Source: Phenylobacterium deserti
Lineage (GTDB): Bacteria > Pseudomonadota > Alphaproteobacteria > Caulobacterales > Caulobacteraceae
Length of the DNA: 64,000 nt
Assembly (NCBI RefSeq): GCF_003254705.1
Contig: NZ_QFYR01000001.1
Span: 1,302,001 to 1,366,000 of the forward strand
Direction of reading: 5' to 3'
In this document: piece after piece, positions 1 through 8,442 of the stretch
Position numbering within the stretch: position 1 is the first letter of the stretch
Layout: every line of letters starts with the position of its first letter
Program-made: the position numbers and the translations under genes
Notes under the pieces: model-generated
Databases searched by the model: none
Told to the model about the DNA's origin: nothing
The model's input: the letters and a program-made list of their open reading frames with translations, nothing else

Positions 1-13
1 CACAGGCGCACAT

Positions 14-28
14 TGTAAAAGGTGTAAA
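14..28 (+). promoter_or_regulatory. Direct repeat TGTAAA upstream of the ScfR-like gene, possible autoregulatory site
   Basis: Two copies of TGTAAA lie nine bases apart, at 14-19 and 23-28, ending 20 bases before the ATG of the regulator at 48. One-turn-spaced half sites next to an HTH regulator gene often mark autoregulation, but the repeat is short and the window starts only 13 bases earlier, so the full promoter cannot be seen. This is inference only. Confidence 0.25.
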
Positions 29-47
29 GCTATGACAACTTGACGGC

Positions 48-1487
48 ATGGCTTCGTTGACCGCCGATCGCAAGCTGTTCCTTGGCGCTCGCCTGAAGCG
101 CCTGCGCCGCGACCTGGGCCTGACTCAAACCCGAATGGCCGAGGACCTGGGCGTTTCGCCAAGCTACCTGAACCTGCTGGAGCGCAACCAGCGGCCGGTC
201 ACCGCCCAGGTGCTGCTCAGGCTGGCCGAGGCCTACGACGTCGATCTGAAGACGCTGTCGACGGATGCGGAATCGGCAGGCGCCACGGACCTGGGCGAAG
301 TCTTCTCCGACCAGCTGTTCCGAGACCTTGGCATCGCACGACACGAAATCTCGGAACTGGCCGATCTCGCGCCCGGCGTCTCGGAGGCGGTGGTGCGCCT
401 CTACCGCGCCTATCTCGACCAGCGGCGCCTGACCGACCTGGGCGCGATCGGCCGGCCGGAGGAGGGCGCCCTCGTCCAGCCGGTGGTCACGCCGTCAGAC
501 TGGGTCCGCGACTTCATTCAGGGACACAAGAACCACTTCAGCGAGCTCGAAGAGGCGGCCGAGCGCCTGTCCGCCGAGCTGGAGGCCGAACCGCACGAGT
601 TCGCCGTGGCCGGCCGTGCGCGGCTGGCTCAGCGCTGGGGCGTCCAGGTCAAGGTTGTGCCGGTGGAAGTGCTGCCGGAAAGCGTCCGGCGGTTCGATCA
701 TCACCGCAAGCGGCTGTTCCTGTCCGAGCTGCTCACCGCCGAGGGGCGCGCGTTTTCAGTCGCCTATCAGCTGGCGCTGACCGAGCACCGCGACCTGCTG
801 GAATTGCTCACCGATCGCGCAGGCACGCCCGACCGCCCGACGCGAAACCTTTTGAAGGTCAGCCTGGCCAACTACCTGGCCGCCGCCCTGCTGATGCCCT
901 ACGGCGCGTTCCAGGAGGCGGCGGAGCGGACGGCCTATGACGTGGAGCTGATCCGCACGCGCTTCGGCGTCTCGTTCGAACAGGCCTGCCACAGGCTCAC
1001 GACGCTCAATCGGCCAGGTGCGCGTGGCGTGCCCTTCTTCATGGTGCGTACGGACTCGGCGGGGAACATCTCGAAGCGGTTCGCCGGTTCCAGCTTCCCG
1101 TTCTCGCGCTTTGGCGGCGCCTGTCCCCGTTGGAACATCCACTCGAGCTTCCGCACGCCTGGCCGGATCATCACCCAGATCATCGAGACGCCGGACGGGG
1201 CGCGGTATTTCACCTTCTCCCGCACCGTCGCACGCATCGCCGCGCCCTATGTGAGCGAGGACAGCGACCTGGCCATCGGCATGGGGTGCGAGCTGAAGTA
1301 CGCCGAGCGGCTGATCTACGCCCGGGGGCTCGAGCTGCGCGATCCAACCGCCACCGGCATCGGGCCAGCCTGCCGGATCTGCGAGCGCCCCGCCTGTCCC
1401 CAGCGCGCCGCCGAGCCCATCAGTCGGACGCTGATGGTGGACGACTTCACCAAAGCGATCACGCCCTACCCGTTCGCGGGCGGCTGA
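48..1487 (+). CDS. XRE-family transcriptional regulator, ScfR/PrpR/RamB type (short-chain acyl-CoA metabolism)
   Basis: A 479-residue regulator. Residues about 10-65 form an XRE/HTH_3 domain (GLTQTRMAEDLGVSPSYLNL). The middle, roughly 150-300, resembles the IrrE/ImmA-type (M78) domain of this family but has AYQLALTEH where the peptidase HEXXH would be, so it is probably a ligand-sensing fold and not a protease. The C-terminal DUF2083-like part carries a CX2CX4C cluster (CRICERPAC, about 442-450). Relatives control propionate, acetate and glyoxylate genes and respond to acyl-CoA; an iron-sulfur cluster has been reported in mycobacterial PrpR. The ATG at 48 places the HTH at the usual distance from the N terminus. 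The targets are unknown, and the convergent neighbour is a quinone oxidoreductase. Confidence 0.85.
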   Translation: MASLTADRKLFLGARLKRLRRDLGLTQTRMAEDLGVSPSYLNLLERNQRPVTAQVLLRLAEAYDVDLKTLSTDAESAGATDLGEVFSDQLFRDLGIARHEISELADLAPGVSEAVVRLYRAYLDQRRLTDLGAIGRPEEGALVQPVVTPSDWVRDFIQGHKNHFSELEEAAERLSAELEAEPHEFAVAGRARLAQRWGVQVKVVPVEVLPESVRRFDHHRKRLFLSELLTAEGRAFSVAYQLALTEHRDLLELLTDRAGTPDRPTRNLLKVSLANYLAAALLMPYGAFQEAAERTAYDVELIRTRFGVSFEQACHRLTTLNRPGARGVPFFMVRTDSAGNISKRFAGSSFPFSRFGGACPRWNIHSSFRTPGRIITQIIETPDGARYFTFSRTVARIAAPYVSEDSDLAIGMGCELKYAERLIYARGLELRDPTATGIGPACRICERPACPQRAAEPISRTLMVDDFTKAITPYPFAGG

Positions 1488-1491
1488 GACT

Positions 1492-2481
1492 CTACGAGCA
1501 GGTCAGCACGACCTTGCCGATGTGGGAGCCGCCTTCGAGGTAGGCATGGGCCGCCGCGGCCTCCGTCAGAGCAAAGGTGCGGTCCACCAATGGGCGCACC
1601 TTGCCCTCAGCGATCCACGGCCAGACCACGCGCTCCACCTCGCCCGCCAACCGCGCTTTCTCGTCGGCCGAGCGCGGGCGGAGGGTGGAGCCGGTCACTA
1701 CGACGCGCTTCTGCATGAGCTTGAAGATCGGCAGGGCGACTTCGCCGCCGGCCTGCGCGGCGATGAAGACGATGCGGCCGCCCGTGCGCACCGCCTCCAG
1801 ATCCTTGGCGAAGTAGTCGCCGCCGACCATGTCGAGCACCACGTCGGCGCCGCCCTCCCGGCGCGTCCCCTGGGCGAAGTCTTCGGCGGTCGCGTCCACC
1901 GCGACATCGGCGCCCAGGCGCAGGGCCGCGGCGGCCTTGTCGGCGCCTCGGGCGGTGGCGATCACCTTGGCGCCGGCGGCCTTGGCCATCTGTATAGCGG
2001 TGACACCGATGCCGGAGGTTGCGCCGTGCACCAGCAGGGTCTCGCCGGCCTTCAGCGCGCCGTGCTCGAACACGTTCGCCAACACAGTGAACACCGTCTC
2101 GGGCAAGGCGGCAGCCTGCACCATGTCCAGGCCGGCCGGGATGGGCAGGCAATGCCGGGCGTCGGCGACAGCGTACTGGGCATAGCCGCCGCCGCCAAGC
2201 AGAGCGCAGACCCGCTGGCCCACTTGCCAGCGGCCAGCCGCCTCGACGATCTCGCCCGCCACTTCCAATCCCAGCGTCTCCGGCGCGCCGGGCGGCGGAG
2301 GATAAGCGCCCAACCGCTGCACGATGTCAGGACGGTTCACACCGGCCGCTTCCACCCGGATCAGCACCTGTCCAGGCGCGGGCGCCGGCCGCGGCAGCCG
2401 GACGGGTGTGAGGGCTGACGCGGGTCCCTTGCCGCCTTCCACGGCGATCCCCGTCATCATGGAACTGTCGTTTTCGGTCAT
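1492..2481 (-). CDS. NAD(P)H-quinone oxidoreductase, zinc-independent MDR family (PIG3-like)
   Basis: A 329-residue medium-chain dehydrogenase/reductase of the TP53I3/PIG3 quinone reductase group. The N-terminal GroES-like half includes GVNRPDIVQRLGAYPPPPG. The Rossmann half has the nucleotide motif HGATSGIGVTAIQMAKAAG at about residues 150-168. The zinc-binding cysteines of alcohol dehydrogenases are absent, as expected for quinone reductases. It probably reduces quinones with NADPH in the cytoplasm. The ATG at 2481 has a GGGAG-type ribosome-binding site; in-frame ATGs at residues 8 and 9 are alternatives. It converges on the ScfR-like gene with a 4-base gap and has no operon partner. Confidence 0.85.
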   Translation of the reverse strand: MTENDSSMMTGIAVEGGKGPASALTPVRLPRPAPAPGQVLIRVEAAGVNRPDIVQRLGAYPPPPGAPETLGLEVAGEIVEAAGRWQVGQRVCALLGGGGYAQYAVADARHCLPIPAGLDMVQAAALPETVFTVLANVFEHGALKAGETLLVHGATSGIGVTAIQMAKAAGAKVIATARGADKAAAALRLGADVAVDATAEDFAQGTRREGGADVVLDMVGGDYFAKDLEAVRTGGRIVFIAAQAGGEVALPIFKLMQKRVVVTGSTLRPRSADEKARLAGEVERVVWPWIAEGKVRPLVDRTFALTEAAAAHAYLEGGSHIGKVVLTCS

Positions 2482-2570
2482 GCTGTGACTCCCGCGTGCT
2501 TGCGCAACCGGCCCTGGAGCGGTTGATTAGCGCCCGAGCGGGGGCCGCAACAGGGAGCTCGCAAAACGTC

Positions 2571-2777
2571 ATGGACGAAGTGGCTGAAGTTCGCGTGGGT
2601 CGGGGTCAGCGCCTGGCCGAGGCGCTCCGGGAAGATCTGGACCTCTATGGGGTGGCCGAACTCCAGGAGCGGATCGAGCTGCTGCAAGGCGAGATCGCCC
2701 GGGTGCAGGCGCAGATTGAGCGCAAGCAGGCGGGCCGGGCGGCGGCCGAGGCGCTCTTTTCGTCGCGGTCCGCGTAG
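2571..2777 (+). CDS. DUF1192 family small coiled-coil protein
   Basis: A 68-residue protein. The middle (YGVAELQERIELLQGEIARV) matches the short alphaproteobacterial DUF1192 family, whose members are about 60 residues of one helix plus a conserved YGVxELxxRI core. The ATG at 2571 was chosen over a more upstream TTG because it has an AGGGAG-like site 15 bases ahead and gives the family length. Predicted cytoplasmic and mostly helical. The function is unknown; the gene lies about 100 bases before rcdA and may be co-transcribed with it. Confidence 0.75.
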   Translation: MDEVAEVRVGRGQRLAEALREDLDLYGVAELQERIELLQGEIARVQAQIERKQAGRAAAEALFSSRSA

Positions 2778-2881
2778 GAGCGGCTTCTGGTATCAGGCGT
2801 GGCACGGCGGTTGCACAAAGCCGCTCGAATTCAGATGAGGGTTCTGCTGCAGGACTCTGTGACAGGACCTCTGGGACAGAC

Positions 2882-3394
2882 ATGAACGACGCAAACACCG
2901 TGCTGCCCTGGCGTGCGGACGTGATCCAGGACTTCGCCCGCTCGGAGCTGTTTGAGCGCACCTTCCAGGAAGGCATGGAGCTGGTCGAGGAGACCGCCGC
3001 CTACTTGGACGGCGCGGGACGGCAGGAATCCAAGCTGCTGTCGCGCAACGCGGCGCTGGCCTACGCGTCCGAAAGCATGCGCCTGACGACGCGGCTGATG
3101 CAGGTCGCCTCCTGGCTTCTGGTGCAGCGCGCCGTACGGGAAGGCGACATGGCGCCGGACTCGGCCTGCGAGGACCGCTACCGGCTGGCCGCTGAAGAGG
3201 TCTGCCGCGGCGGCGAGGAAGAACCGTCCGACGACCTTCCGGCCGGCCTGCTGATCCTGCTGGACCGCTCGCGCCGGCTCTACGAGCGCGTCCGACACCT
3301 GGATCGCCGCATGTACGTGGAAGCCGCCGAGGATGTCGCGCCGCATCCGGTCCTGTCGCAGCTCGACCGTCTGAAGAGCGCCTTCGGGACCTAA
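2882..3394 (+). CDS. rcdA: RcdA/DUF1465, regulator of CtrA degradation
   Basis: A 170-residue protein of the DUF1465 family. Caulobacter RcdA, a three-helix-bundle adaptor that works with CpdR and PopA to deliver CtrA to ClpXP at the stalked pole, belongs to this family. Family-typical stretches are FQEGMELVEETAAYLDG, ALAYASESMRLTTRLMQVAS and the C-terminal RRLYERVRHLDRRMYVEAA. The C terminus, disordered in RcdA, is short here. A strong hairpin terminator follows 58 bases after the stop. The assignment rests on recognising the family. The adaptor role is taken from Caulobacter and is inferred for this organism. Confidence 0.85.
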   Translation: MNDANTVLPWRADVIQDFARSELFERTFQEGMELVEETAAYLDGAGRQESKLLSRNAALAYASESMRLTTRLMQVASWLLVQRAVREGDMAPDSACEDRYRLAAEEVCRGGEEEPSDDLPAGLLILLDRSRRLYERVRHLDRRMYVEAAEDVAPHPVLSQLDRLKSAFGT

Positions 3395-3451
3395 TGGCGA
3401 GGTCCGGTTCGGATGGCGCGCAGCGTCATCCCGCCGAAGTCGAGCAGCAAA

Positions 3452-3486
3452 AACGCCGCGGAGGACCAGCCTCCGCGGCGTTTTTT
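3452..3486. terminator. Strong intrinsic terminator between rcdA and rpmE, probably bidirectional
   Basis: A perfect 13-bp stem (3452-3464 with 3470-3482) encloses a 5-base loop and is followed by six T on the plus strand. The plus-strand A-run just before the stem (3449-3453) supplies a short U-tract for the minus strand, so the hairpin can stop both rcdA (plus) and rpmE (minus). Confidence 0.9.
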
Positions 3487-3529
3487 GATGCCCGTAAGGG
3501 ATGCCCCGGCGAGAGCCAGGGCAAGCCGC

Positions 3530-3754
3530 CTACTTGCGGGTGAACGCGCCGAACTTAGCGTTGAAGCGCGACACGCGGCCGCCGCGGTCGAGCAGCTGCT
3601 GGGCGCCGCCGGTCCACGCGGGGTGGGTCTTCGGGTCGATGTCCAGGTTCAGCGTGGCGCCTTCCTTCCCGTAGGTGGAACGCGTTTGGTAGGTGGTCCC
3701 GTCCGTCATCACCACAGTGATGAAGTGGTAGTCGGGGTGGCCTTCTTGTTTCAT
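3530..3754 (-). CDS. rpmE: 50S ribosomal protein L31
   Basis: A 74-residue bL31 protein that binds at the ribosomal subunit interface. Diagnostic stretches are [17 protein letters not shown] near the N terminus and [13 protein letters not shown] in the middle. The zinc-binding cysteine set of C+ L31 is missing, so this is the zinc-independent form usual in alphaproteobacteria. The ATG at 3754 gives the canonical MKQEGHPDY start. It is transcribed away from the ABC exporter gene, with a 117-base divergent intergenic region, and ends at the shared terminator. Confidence 0.97.
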   Translation of the reverse strand: MKQEGHPDYHFITVVMTDGTTYQTRSTYGKEGATLNLDIDPKTHPAWTGGAQQLLDRGGRVSRFNAKFGAFTRK

Positions 3755-3871
3755 CGCGCGTGCGCCTGGCGTAAAGAGCGGTCGAAATTGAACGGCCGCC
3801 GGTGAGGGCGGCCTTCAAGGAAGCCGGGCGTATACAGGAAAGCCCGCCCGAGATGCAAGGTGTGACGCGTA

Positions 3872-5743
3872 ATGAGTGAGTCGGCGGCCGAGTCTTCCGG
3901 TTCCGAAGCCTCGGTCCATGGACGGCCAAGCGCCGGCCAATCCTTGGCGAACAACCTCTCGGAAGCCGCGGATCGGCGAGAGAAGAGCCGCAATGTCGGC
4001 GCTCTTCGCCGCCTGAAGCCGTTTATACTCGCCCACTGGGGCGACGCCCTGCTGTCGGCCGTGTTTCTGGTGGGCTCGACCAGCGCGACCCTGGGCCTGT
4101 CGGGCGCGGTTCGCCTGCTTGTGGACAATCTGACGCGCGCCCAGCAAGGGGCGGTGGCCGCGGGTGCGGTGGACCGCTGGTTCCTGCTGATCGGCGCCGT
4201 CGCGCTGGGCCTGGGGCTCGCCACCGCCGGCCGCTACTTCTTCATCACCAAGCTGGGCGAGCGGGTCGTGGCCGACCTGCGCAAGGCCACCTACGCCCAC
4301 ATCCTGACGCTGGACCCAATCTACTTCCTGAAGACCCGCACGGGGGAGGTGCTGTCGCGCCTGACGACCGACATCCAGATCGTCGAGAACCTGGTCGCGA
4401 GCTCCATCTCGGTGGCGGTCCGCAATCTGCTGACCCTGATCGGCGCAGTGATCCTGATGATGATCGTCAGCCCGCACCTAACGGGCTTGGTGCTGCTGCT
4501 GATCCCAGCGGTGCTGGTTCCGCTATTCCTGTTTGGCCGCAAGGTGCGCCAGCTGACGGCCTCGACCCAGGACCAGTTCGCAGCCGCCGTGGGCTACGCC
4601 GGCGAAAGCCTGGACGCGCTGGAAACGGTTCAGGCGTTCGGCCGTGAGCGCTCCGCCGCTGGCCGTTTCGGCGAGGCAGTGGAGGCGGCGTTCCGCATCT
4701 CCCTGCGCCGGATGAGCGCGCGGGCGGTGATGACGGCGCTGGTGATCGTGCTGGTGTTCGGCGGGGTGGTGGGCATCTTCTGGCTTGGCGTCCATTCGGC
4801 CATCAGCGGCGCGATGAGCTGGGGTGCGCTGTTCCAGTTCGCCTTCCTGTCTGTGATGGCGGCGGGCTCGGTCGGGGCGTTGGGCGAGACGTGGGGAGAC
4901 GTGCAGAAGGCCTCGGGCGCCATGGAGCGGATCGGCGAGCTGCTGGACGCGCGTCCCGGCGTGGCTGCGCCGGCGAGCCCCGTCGCGTTGCCAGAGCCTG
5001 CACGGGGTGAGATCGCCATTGAGAACGTCACCTTCGCCTATCCTGGCCGGCCAGAGCTGCCGGCGCTGAACGGCTTCTCGCTGCAGGTGAGGCCTGGGGA
5101 GCGCGTGGCGCTCGTGGGACCCTCAGGCGCGGGCAAGAGCACCGTGCTGCGCCTTCTGCTGCGCTTCTACGACCCGCAGGGCGGGCGCGTGCTTCTGGAC
5201 GGCGTTGATGTGCGCGATGCGGATCCGGCGCAGGTGCGGTCGCGGATGGCCCTGGTCGCCCAGGACTCGGCCCTGTTCTCCGGTTCGGCCAGCGACAACA
5301 TCCGGTTTGGACGCGAGGAGGCCACGGACGACGAGGTGCGCGCCGCGCTGCGCGCCGCCCAGGCCGAGCCGTTCCTGGACGCCCTGCCGCAAGGCCTGGA
5401 GACCGCTGTCGGAGAGCGGGCGCGCAGCCTGTCGGGCGGTCAGCGTCAGCGGCTGGCTATCGCGCGCGCCCTTATCCGGCGATCACCCATCCTGCTGCTG
5501 GACGAGGCGACCAGCGCCCTGGACGCGGAGAACGAGCGGCTTGTGCAGCGCGCTCTGGACGAGGCCATGGAAGGCCGTACCACCCTGGTGATCGCCCACC
5601 GGCTGGCGACGGTGCTCAAGGCAGACCGCATCGTGGTGCTGGATGAGGGGCGGGTGGTGGAGCAGGGCTCTCACGCCGAGCTCGTGGCGCGCGGCGGCCT
5701 CTATTCGCGTCTGGCGGCCCTGCAGTTCGGGCAGGCGGCCTAA
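3872..5743 (+). CDS. ABC exporter, fused transmembrane and ATP-binding domains (MsbA-related)
   Basis: A 623-residue half-transporter. A charged cytoplasmic N terminus of about 55 residues precedes six membrane helices (about 60-340). The nucleotide-binding domain has Walker A GPSGAGKST (about 415-423), the signature LSGGQRQRLAIARAL (about 519-533), Walker B ILLLDEATSALD and the H-loop VIAHRLATV. The layout fits the proteobacterial MsbA-related group of lipid or drug exporters acting as homodimers. The substrate cannot be read from the sequence. It is a single gene, divergent from rpmE and convergent on the inositol-phosphatase-like gene with a 15-base gap. Confidence 0.88.
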   Translation: MSESAAESSGSEASVHGRPSAGQSLANNLSEAADRREKSRNVGALRRLKPFILAHWGDALLSAVFLVGSTSATLGLSGAVRLLVDNLTRAQQGAVAAGAVDRWFLLIGAVALGLGLATAGRYFFITKLGERVVADLRKATYAHILTLDPIYFLKTRTGEVLSRLTTDIQIVENLVASSISVAVRNLLTLIGAVILMMIVSPHLTGLVLLLIPAVLVPLFLFGRKVRQLTASTQDQFAAAVGYAGESLDALETVQAFGRERSAAGRFGEAVEAAFRISLRRMSARAVMTALVIVLVFGGVVGIFWLGVHSAISGAMSWGALFQFAFLSVMAAGSVGALGETWGDVQKASGAMERIGELLDARPGVAAPASPVALPEPARGEIAIENVTFAYPGRPELPALNGFSLQVRPGERVALVGPSGAGKSTVLRLLLRFYDPQGGRVLLDGVDVRDADPAQVRSRMALVAQDSALFSGSASDNIRFGREEATDDEVRAALRAAQAEPFLDALPQGLETAVGERARSLSGGQRQRLAIARALIRRSPILLLDEATSALDAENERLVQRALDEAMEGRTTLVIAHRLATVLKADRIVVLDEGRVVEQGSHAELVARGGLYSRLAALQFGQAA

Positions 5744-5758
5744 GGCCGCCGCCGAAGC

Positions 5759-6553
5759 CTACTGAGCGGCCTGGAGCTTCTCGATCAGCTGCGGATGCAG
5801 GTCGAGGTTGGCCGCCACGATCGTCCCGGTCTTGAGCATGTCCTGGCCGCCGTCGGCGTCGGTGACCTTGCCACCAGCCTCGGTGACCAGCAGCAAGCCT
5901 GCCGCGATGTCCCAGGGCTTCAGGTCCCGCTCCCAATAGCCGTCGTAACGGCCGGCCGCGACCCAGGCGAGGTCCAGGGCCGCCGACCCCATCCGCCGCA
6001 CGCCCGAGACGCGCTGGCTGATCTGGTGCAGCTCCTTCAGGAACCGCCCGTGCTGGCCATGACCCAGGTAGGGGATGCCGGTGGCGAGCAGGCTTTCGTC
6101 CAGGTGCTTGCGGGCGGCGACGCGCAGCCGCTTGTCGTTGACGTAGGTCCCCTTGCCCTTCTCGGCCCAGAACAGGTCGTTGGTGATCGGGTTGTAGGTC
6201 ACCGCGGCGACGATGGCGCCTTCGCGCTCAAGGGCGATGTTGATCGCGAAGTGCGGGATGGCGTGCAGGAAGTTCGTGGTCCCGTCGATCGGGTCGACGA
6301 TCCAGGTGTGGGTCTTGTCGCTGCCCTCCACCATGCCGCGCTCTTCGCCCAGGAAGCCGTACCCTGGACGGGCTTTAGTGAGGGCTTCGAAGATCACCTG
6401 CTCGGCCTTGATGTCCGCGGCCGAGACGTAGTCGGCCGCGCCTTTGCGCGAGACCTGCAGTTCGGTGAGTTCGCCGAAATCGCGGTTGAGGCCGCGGGCC
6501 GCCTTGCGGGCGGCGTCGGACATGACCTTGAGCAGGGCCGATTGAGAGATCAC
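5759..6553 (-). CDS. suhB: Inositol monophosphatase family protein (SuhB-like)
   Basis: A 264-residue Mg-dependent phosphatase. Metal-site motifs are present: GEE (about residue 69), WIVDPIDGTTNFLH (about 84-97) and the late WD motif in LKPWDIAAGLLL. The family dephosphorylates inositol-1-phosphate and related sugar phosphates; SuhB also binds the rRNA antitermination complex in E. coli. The start is a GTG at 6553; the N terminus SALLKVMSDAARKAAR aligns with the usual family start, so the ATG ten codons in is less likely. Substrate preference cannot be told from the sequence. Confidence 0.88.
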   Translation of the reverse strand: MISQSALLKVMSDAARKAARGLNRDFGELTELQVSRKGAADYVSAADIKAEQVIFEALTKARPGYGFLGEERGMVEGSDKTHTWIVDPIDGTTNFLHAIPHFAINIALEREGAIVAAVTYNPITNDLFWAEKGKGTYVNDKRLRVAARKHLDESLLATGIPYLGHGQHGRFLKELHQISQRVSGVRRMGSAALDLAWVAAGRYDGYWERDLKPWDIAAGLLLVTEAGGKVTDADGGQDMLKTGTIVAANLDLHPQLIEKLQAAQ

Positions 6554-6629
6554 GGGCAGACGGGCTTTCTGGGAGGGTAGAGGGCGCGGAACCTAGTGGC
6601 GGCGCCTTTCCAAAGCAAGAACGGGCGGA

Positions 6630-7280
6630 TCAGCCGCGTTCGGCGAGGCCGGCGGCGATCTCGGCGTTCAGCGCCTTTACGGCGGCCGCGGGCCCTTGGC
6701 CGAAGGACCAGACGCCTGCGCTGACGGCCAGGAAGTCGGCGCCCGCCTTTGCCAGACCGCGCGCCGTTTCGACTGTGATCCCGCCGATGGCGACGCAGGG
6801 GACCTCCATGGTCTCCTGCCAGATGGTCAGGATCTCCGGCTCCGCACGGGTCGGCGCTTCCTTGGTGGTGGTGGGGAAGAAGGCGCCGAAGGCCACGTAG
6901 TCCGCGCCGGCTTCGGCCGCTTCCATCGCCAGGTGACGGCTGTCGTGGCAGGTCACTCCGATCATGGCGTCGCGCCCCGCGATGCGCCGCGCCTCGGCGT
7001 AGCTGGCGTCGGACTGGCCGATGTGAACGCCGTCGCATCCCAAGCGCGCGGCCAGGTCCGGCCGATCGTTCAGGATGACCGCCACGCCGCGTGCAGCGGC
7101 GATGGGCGTCAGCGCGTCCACAGCGGCGGCGATCACGTTGTCCGGCTGGTCCTTCAGTCGGATCTGCAGGGCGGCGACGTCGCCGGCGTCCAGCGCTTGC
7201 GCCAGCGCGTGGCCGAAGCCCGCGAGGTCATCCAGGCGCGGCGGGGTGATGAGGTAGAGACGGCAAAGCAGGTCGGCCAT
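6630..7280 (-). CDS. thiE: Thiamine phosphate synthase (thiamine-phosphate pyrophosphorylase)
   Basis: A 216-residue TIM-barrel enzyme that joins hydroxymethylpyrimidine diphosphate and thiazole phosphate to give thiamine phosphate. It shows the N-terminal RLYLITPP, the [20 protein letters not shown] block (pyrimidine/diphosphate site), [20 protein letters not shown], the [10 protein letters not shown] loop and the IGGIT strand. No other thiamine gene and no obvious THI-box leader is seen nearby. It is the first gene of a minus-strand pair with the phosphatase gene 76 bases downstream. Confidence 0.88.
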   Translation of the reverse strand: MADLLCRLYLITPPRLDDLAGFGHALAQALDAGDVAALQIRLKDQPDNVIAAAVDALTPIAAARGVAVILNDRPDLAARLGCDGVHIGQSDASYAEARRIAGRDAMIGVTCHDSRHLAMEAAEAGADYVAFGAFFPTTTKEAPTRAEPEILTIWQETMEVPCVAIGGITVETARGLAKAGADFLAVSAGVWSFGQGPAAAVKALNAEIAAGLAERG

Positions 7281-7321
7281 GCTCGCTCTTACGACACGGG
7301 CGGCTCAGGAGAGAAGCGGGA

Positions 7322-7432
7322 TCAGCCGCGGTGGATCAAGGCGCGGAACAGGTAGACGGCCGCGCCGAAGGTCAGGAGGCTCGCCAGGTACAGGCCGACG
7401 AACCACAGCAGGCGGCGCAGGCGCTGGTTCAA
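7322..7432 (-). CDS. DUF2474 small subunit of cytochrome bd oxidase (CydX/YbgT-like)
   Basis: A 36-residue single-helix membrane protein. Its TTG start at 7432-7430 overlaps the TGA of cydB (7431-7429), so it is translationally coupled. The sequence reads RRLLWFVGLYLASLLTFG and ends in a helix plus RALIHRG, matching DUF2474, the short peptide after cydAB in many alphaproteobacteria. By analogy with CydX it would stabilise the CydA haem b pocket. It is shorter than usual gene-calling cutoffs and has no ATG, so it is easily missed. Confidence 0.8.
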   Translation of the reverse strand: MNQRLRRLLWFVGLYLASLLTFGAAVYLFRALIHRG

Positions 7433-8442
7433 TGGTCGTAGCCCACGTCGTCGCCGATCTTTCCGCGGAAGACCCAGTAGGTGTAGGCGACATAGCCCAG
7501 CAGCACGGGCAGCAGCGCGAGCATGCCCACCAACAGGAACACCTGGCTGGAGCGCGGCGCGGCGGCCTCGTAGATGCTGATGTCCGGCGGGATCAGGTTG
7601 GGCCACAGGCTGATCGCAAGACCCAGAAAGCCTAGCAGGAACAGGGTCATGGCCAGAAGGAAGGGGCGGATGACCCGGCCGGAGGCGTGCTGCAGCGAGC
7701 GCCAGAGCTCGAAGCCGACCGCAGCCACCAGCAACGGTATCGGCGACAAGTAGAGGATGTTAGGCCAGGCGAACCAGCGCTGGGCGATGTCAGTGTCGAG
7801 CAGCGGGACAGCGGCGCTTACCAGCCCCATGAACAGGATGACGGCGAAGAGCAGGCGTATGGCCGTGCGTTGAGCCCAGTCGTGAAGATCGCCTGTGGAT
7901 TTGGCCACGAGCCAGGTGGCACCCAGCAGGCCATACCCTGCCACCAGGGCCACTCCCGTCAGCAAGCTGAAGGGGGAGAGCCAGTCGAAGGCCCCGCCGG
8001 TGTATTGGCCGTCGCGCACCGGCACGCCCTGCACAAAGGCGCCGAGCACGACGCCCTGGGTGAAGGTGGCGAACAGGGAGCCGAAGAAGAAGGCCTTGCT
8101 CCACAGCCCCTTGTGCGCGTGCACCTTGAACCGAAACTCGAAGGCCACGCCCCGGAAGACGAGGGCGATCAGCATCACGAGAATGGGCAGGTAGAAGGCC
8201 GGCAACAGGGCGGCGTAGGCCATGGGAAATGCGCCGAACAGGCCAGCGGCCCCGAGCACCAGCCAAGTCTCATTGAAGTCCCAGATCGGCGCCACCGAGT
8301 TCATCGCGATGTCGCGCTCGCGCTCGTCCTTCATGAAGGGGAAGAGCATGCCGAGCCCAAGGTCGAAGCCGTCCAGCAGGACGTACATGAAGATCACGAA
8401 GGCGATCACACCCGCCCAGATGGTGGTGACGTCGAAGCTCAT
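7429..8442 (-). CDS. cydB: Cytochrome bd ubiquinol oxidase subunit II
   Basis: A 337-residue membrane protein with about eight or nine helices. Conserved CydB stretches are WAGVIAFVIFMYVLLDGFDLG near the N terminus, SVAPIWDFNETWLVLG, RGVAFEFRFK and the C-terminal YWVFRGKIG. The ATG at 8442 overlaps the cydA stop by four bases (ATGA), which shows translational coupling. With CydA it forms a quinol oxidase that reduces oxygen to water without pumping protons, usually under low oxygen or respiratory stress. Confidence 0.95.
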   Translation of the reverse strand: MSFDVTTIWAGVIAFVIFMYVLLDGFDLGLGMLFPFMKDERERDIAMNSVAPIWDFNETWLVLGAAGLFGAFPMAYAALLPAFYLPILVMLIALVFRGVAFEFRFKVHAHKGLWSKAFFFGSLFATFTQGVVLGAFVQGVPVRDGQYTGGAFDWLSPFSLLTGVALVAGYGLLGATWLVAKSTGDLHDWAQRTAIRLLFAVILFMGLVSAAVPLLDTDIAQRWFAWPNILYLSPIPLLVAAVGFELWRSLQHASGRVIRPFLLAMTLFLLGFLGLAISLWPNLIPPDISIYEAAAPRSSQVFLLVGMLALLPVLLGYVAYTYWVFRGKIGDDVGYDH

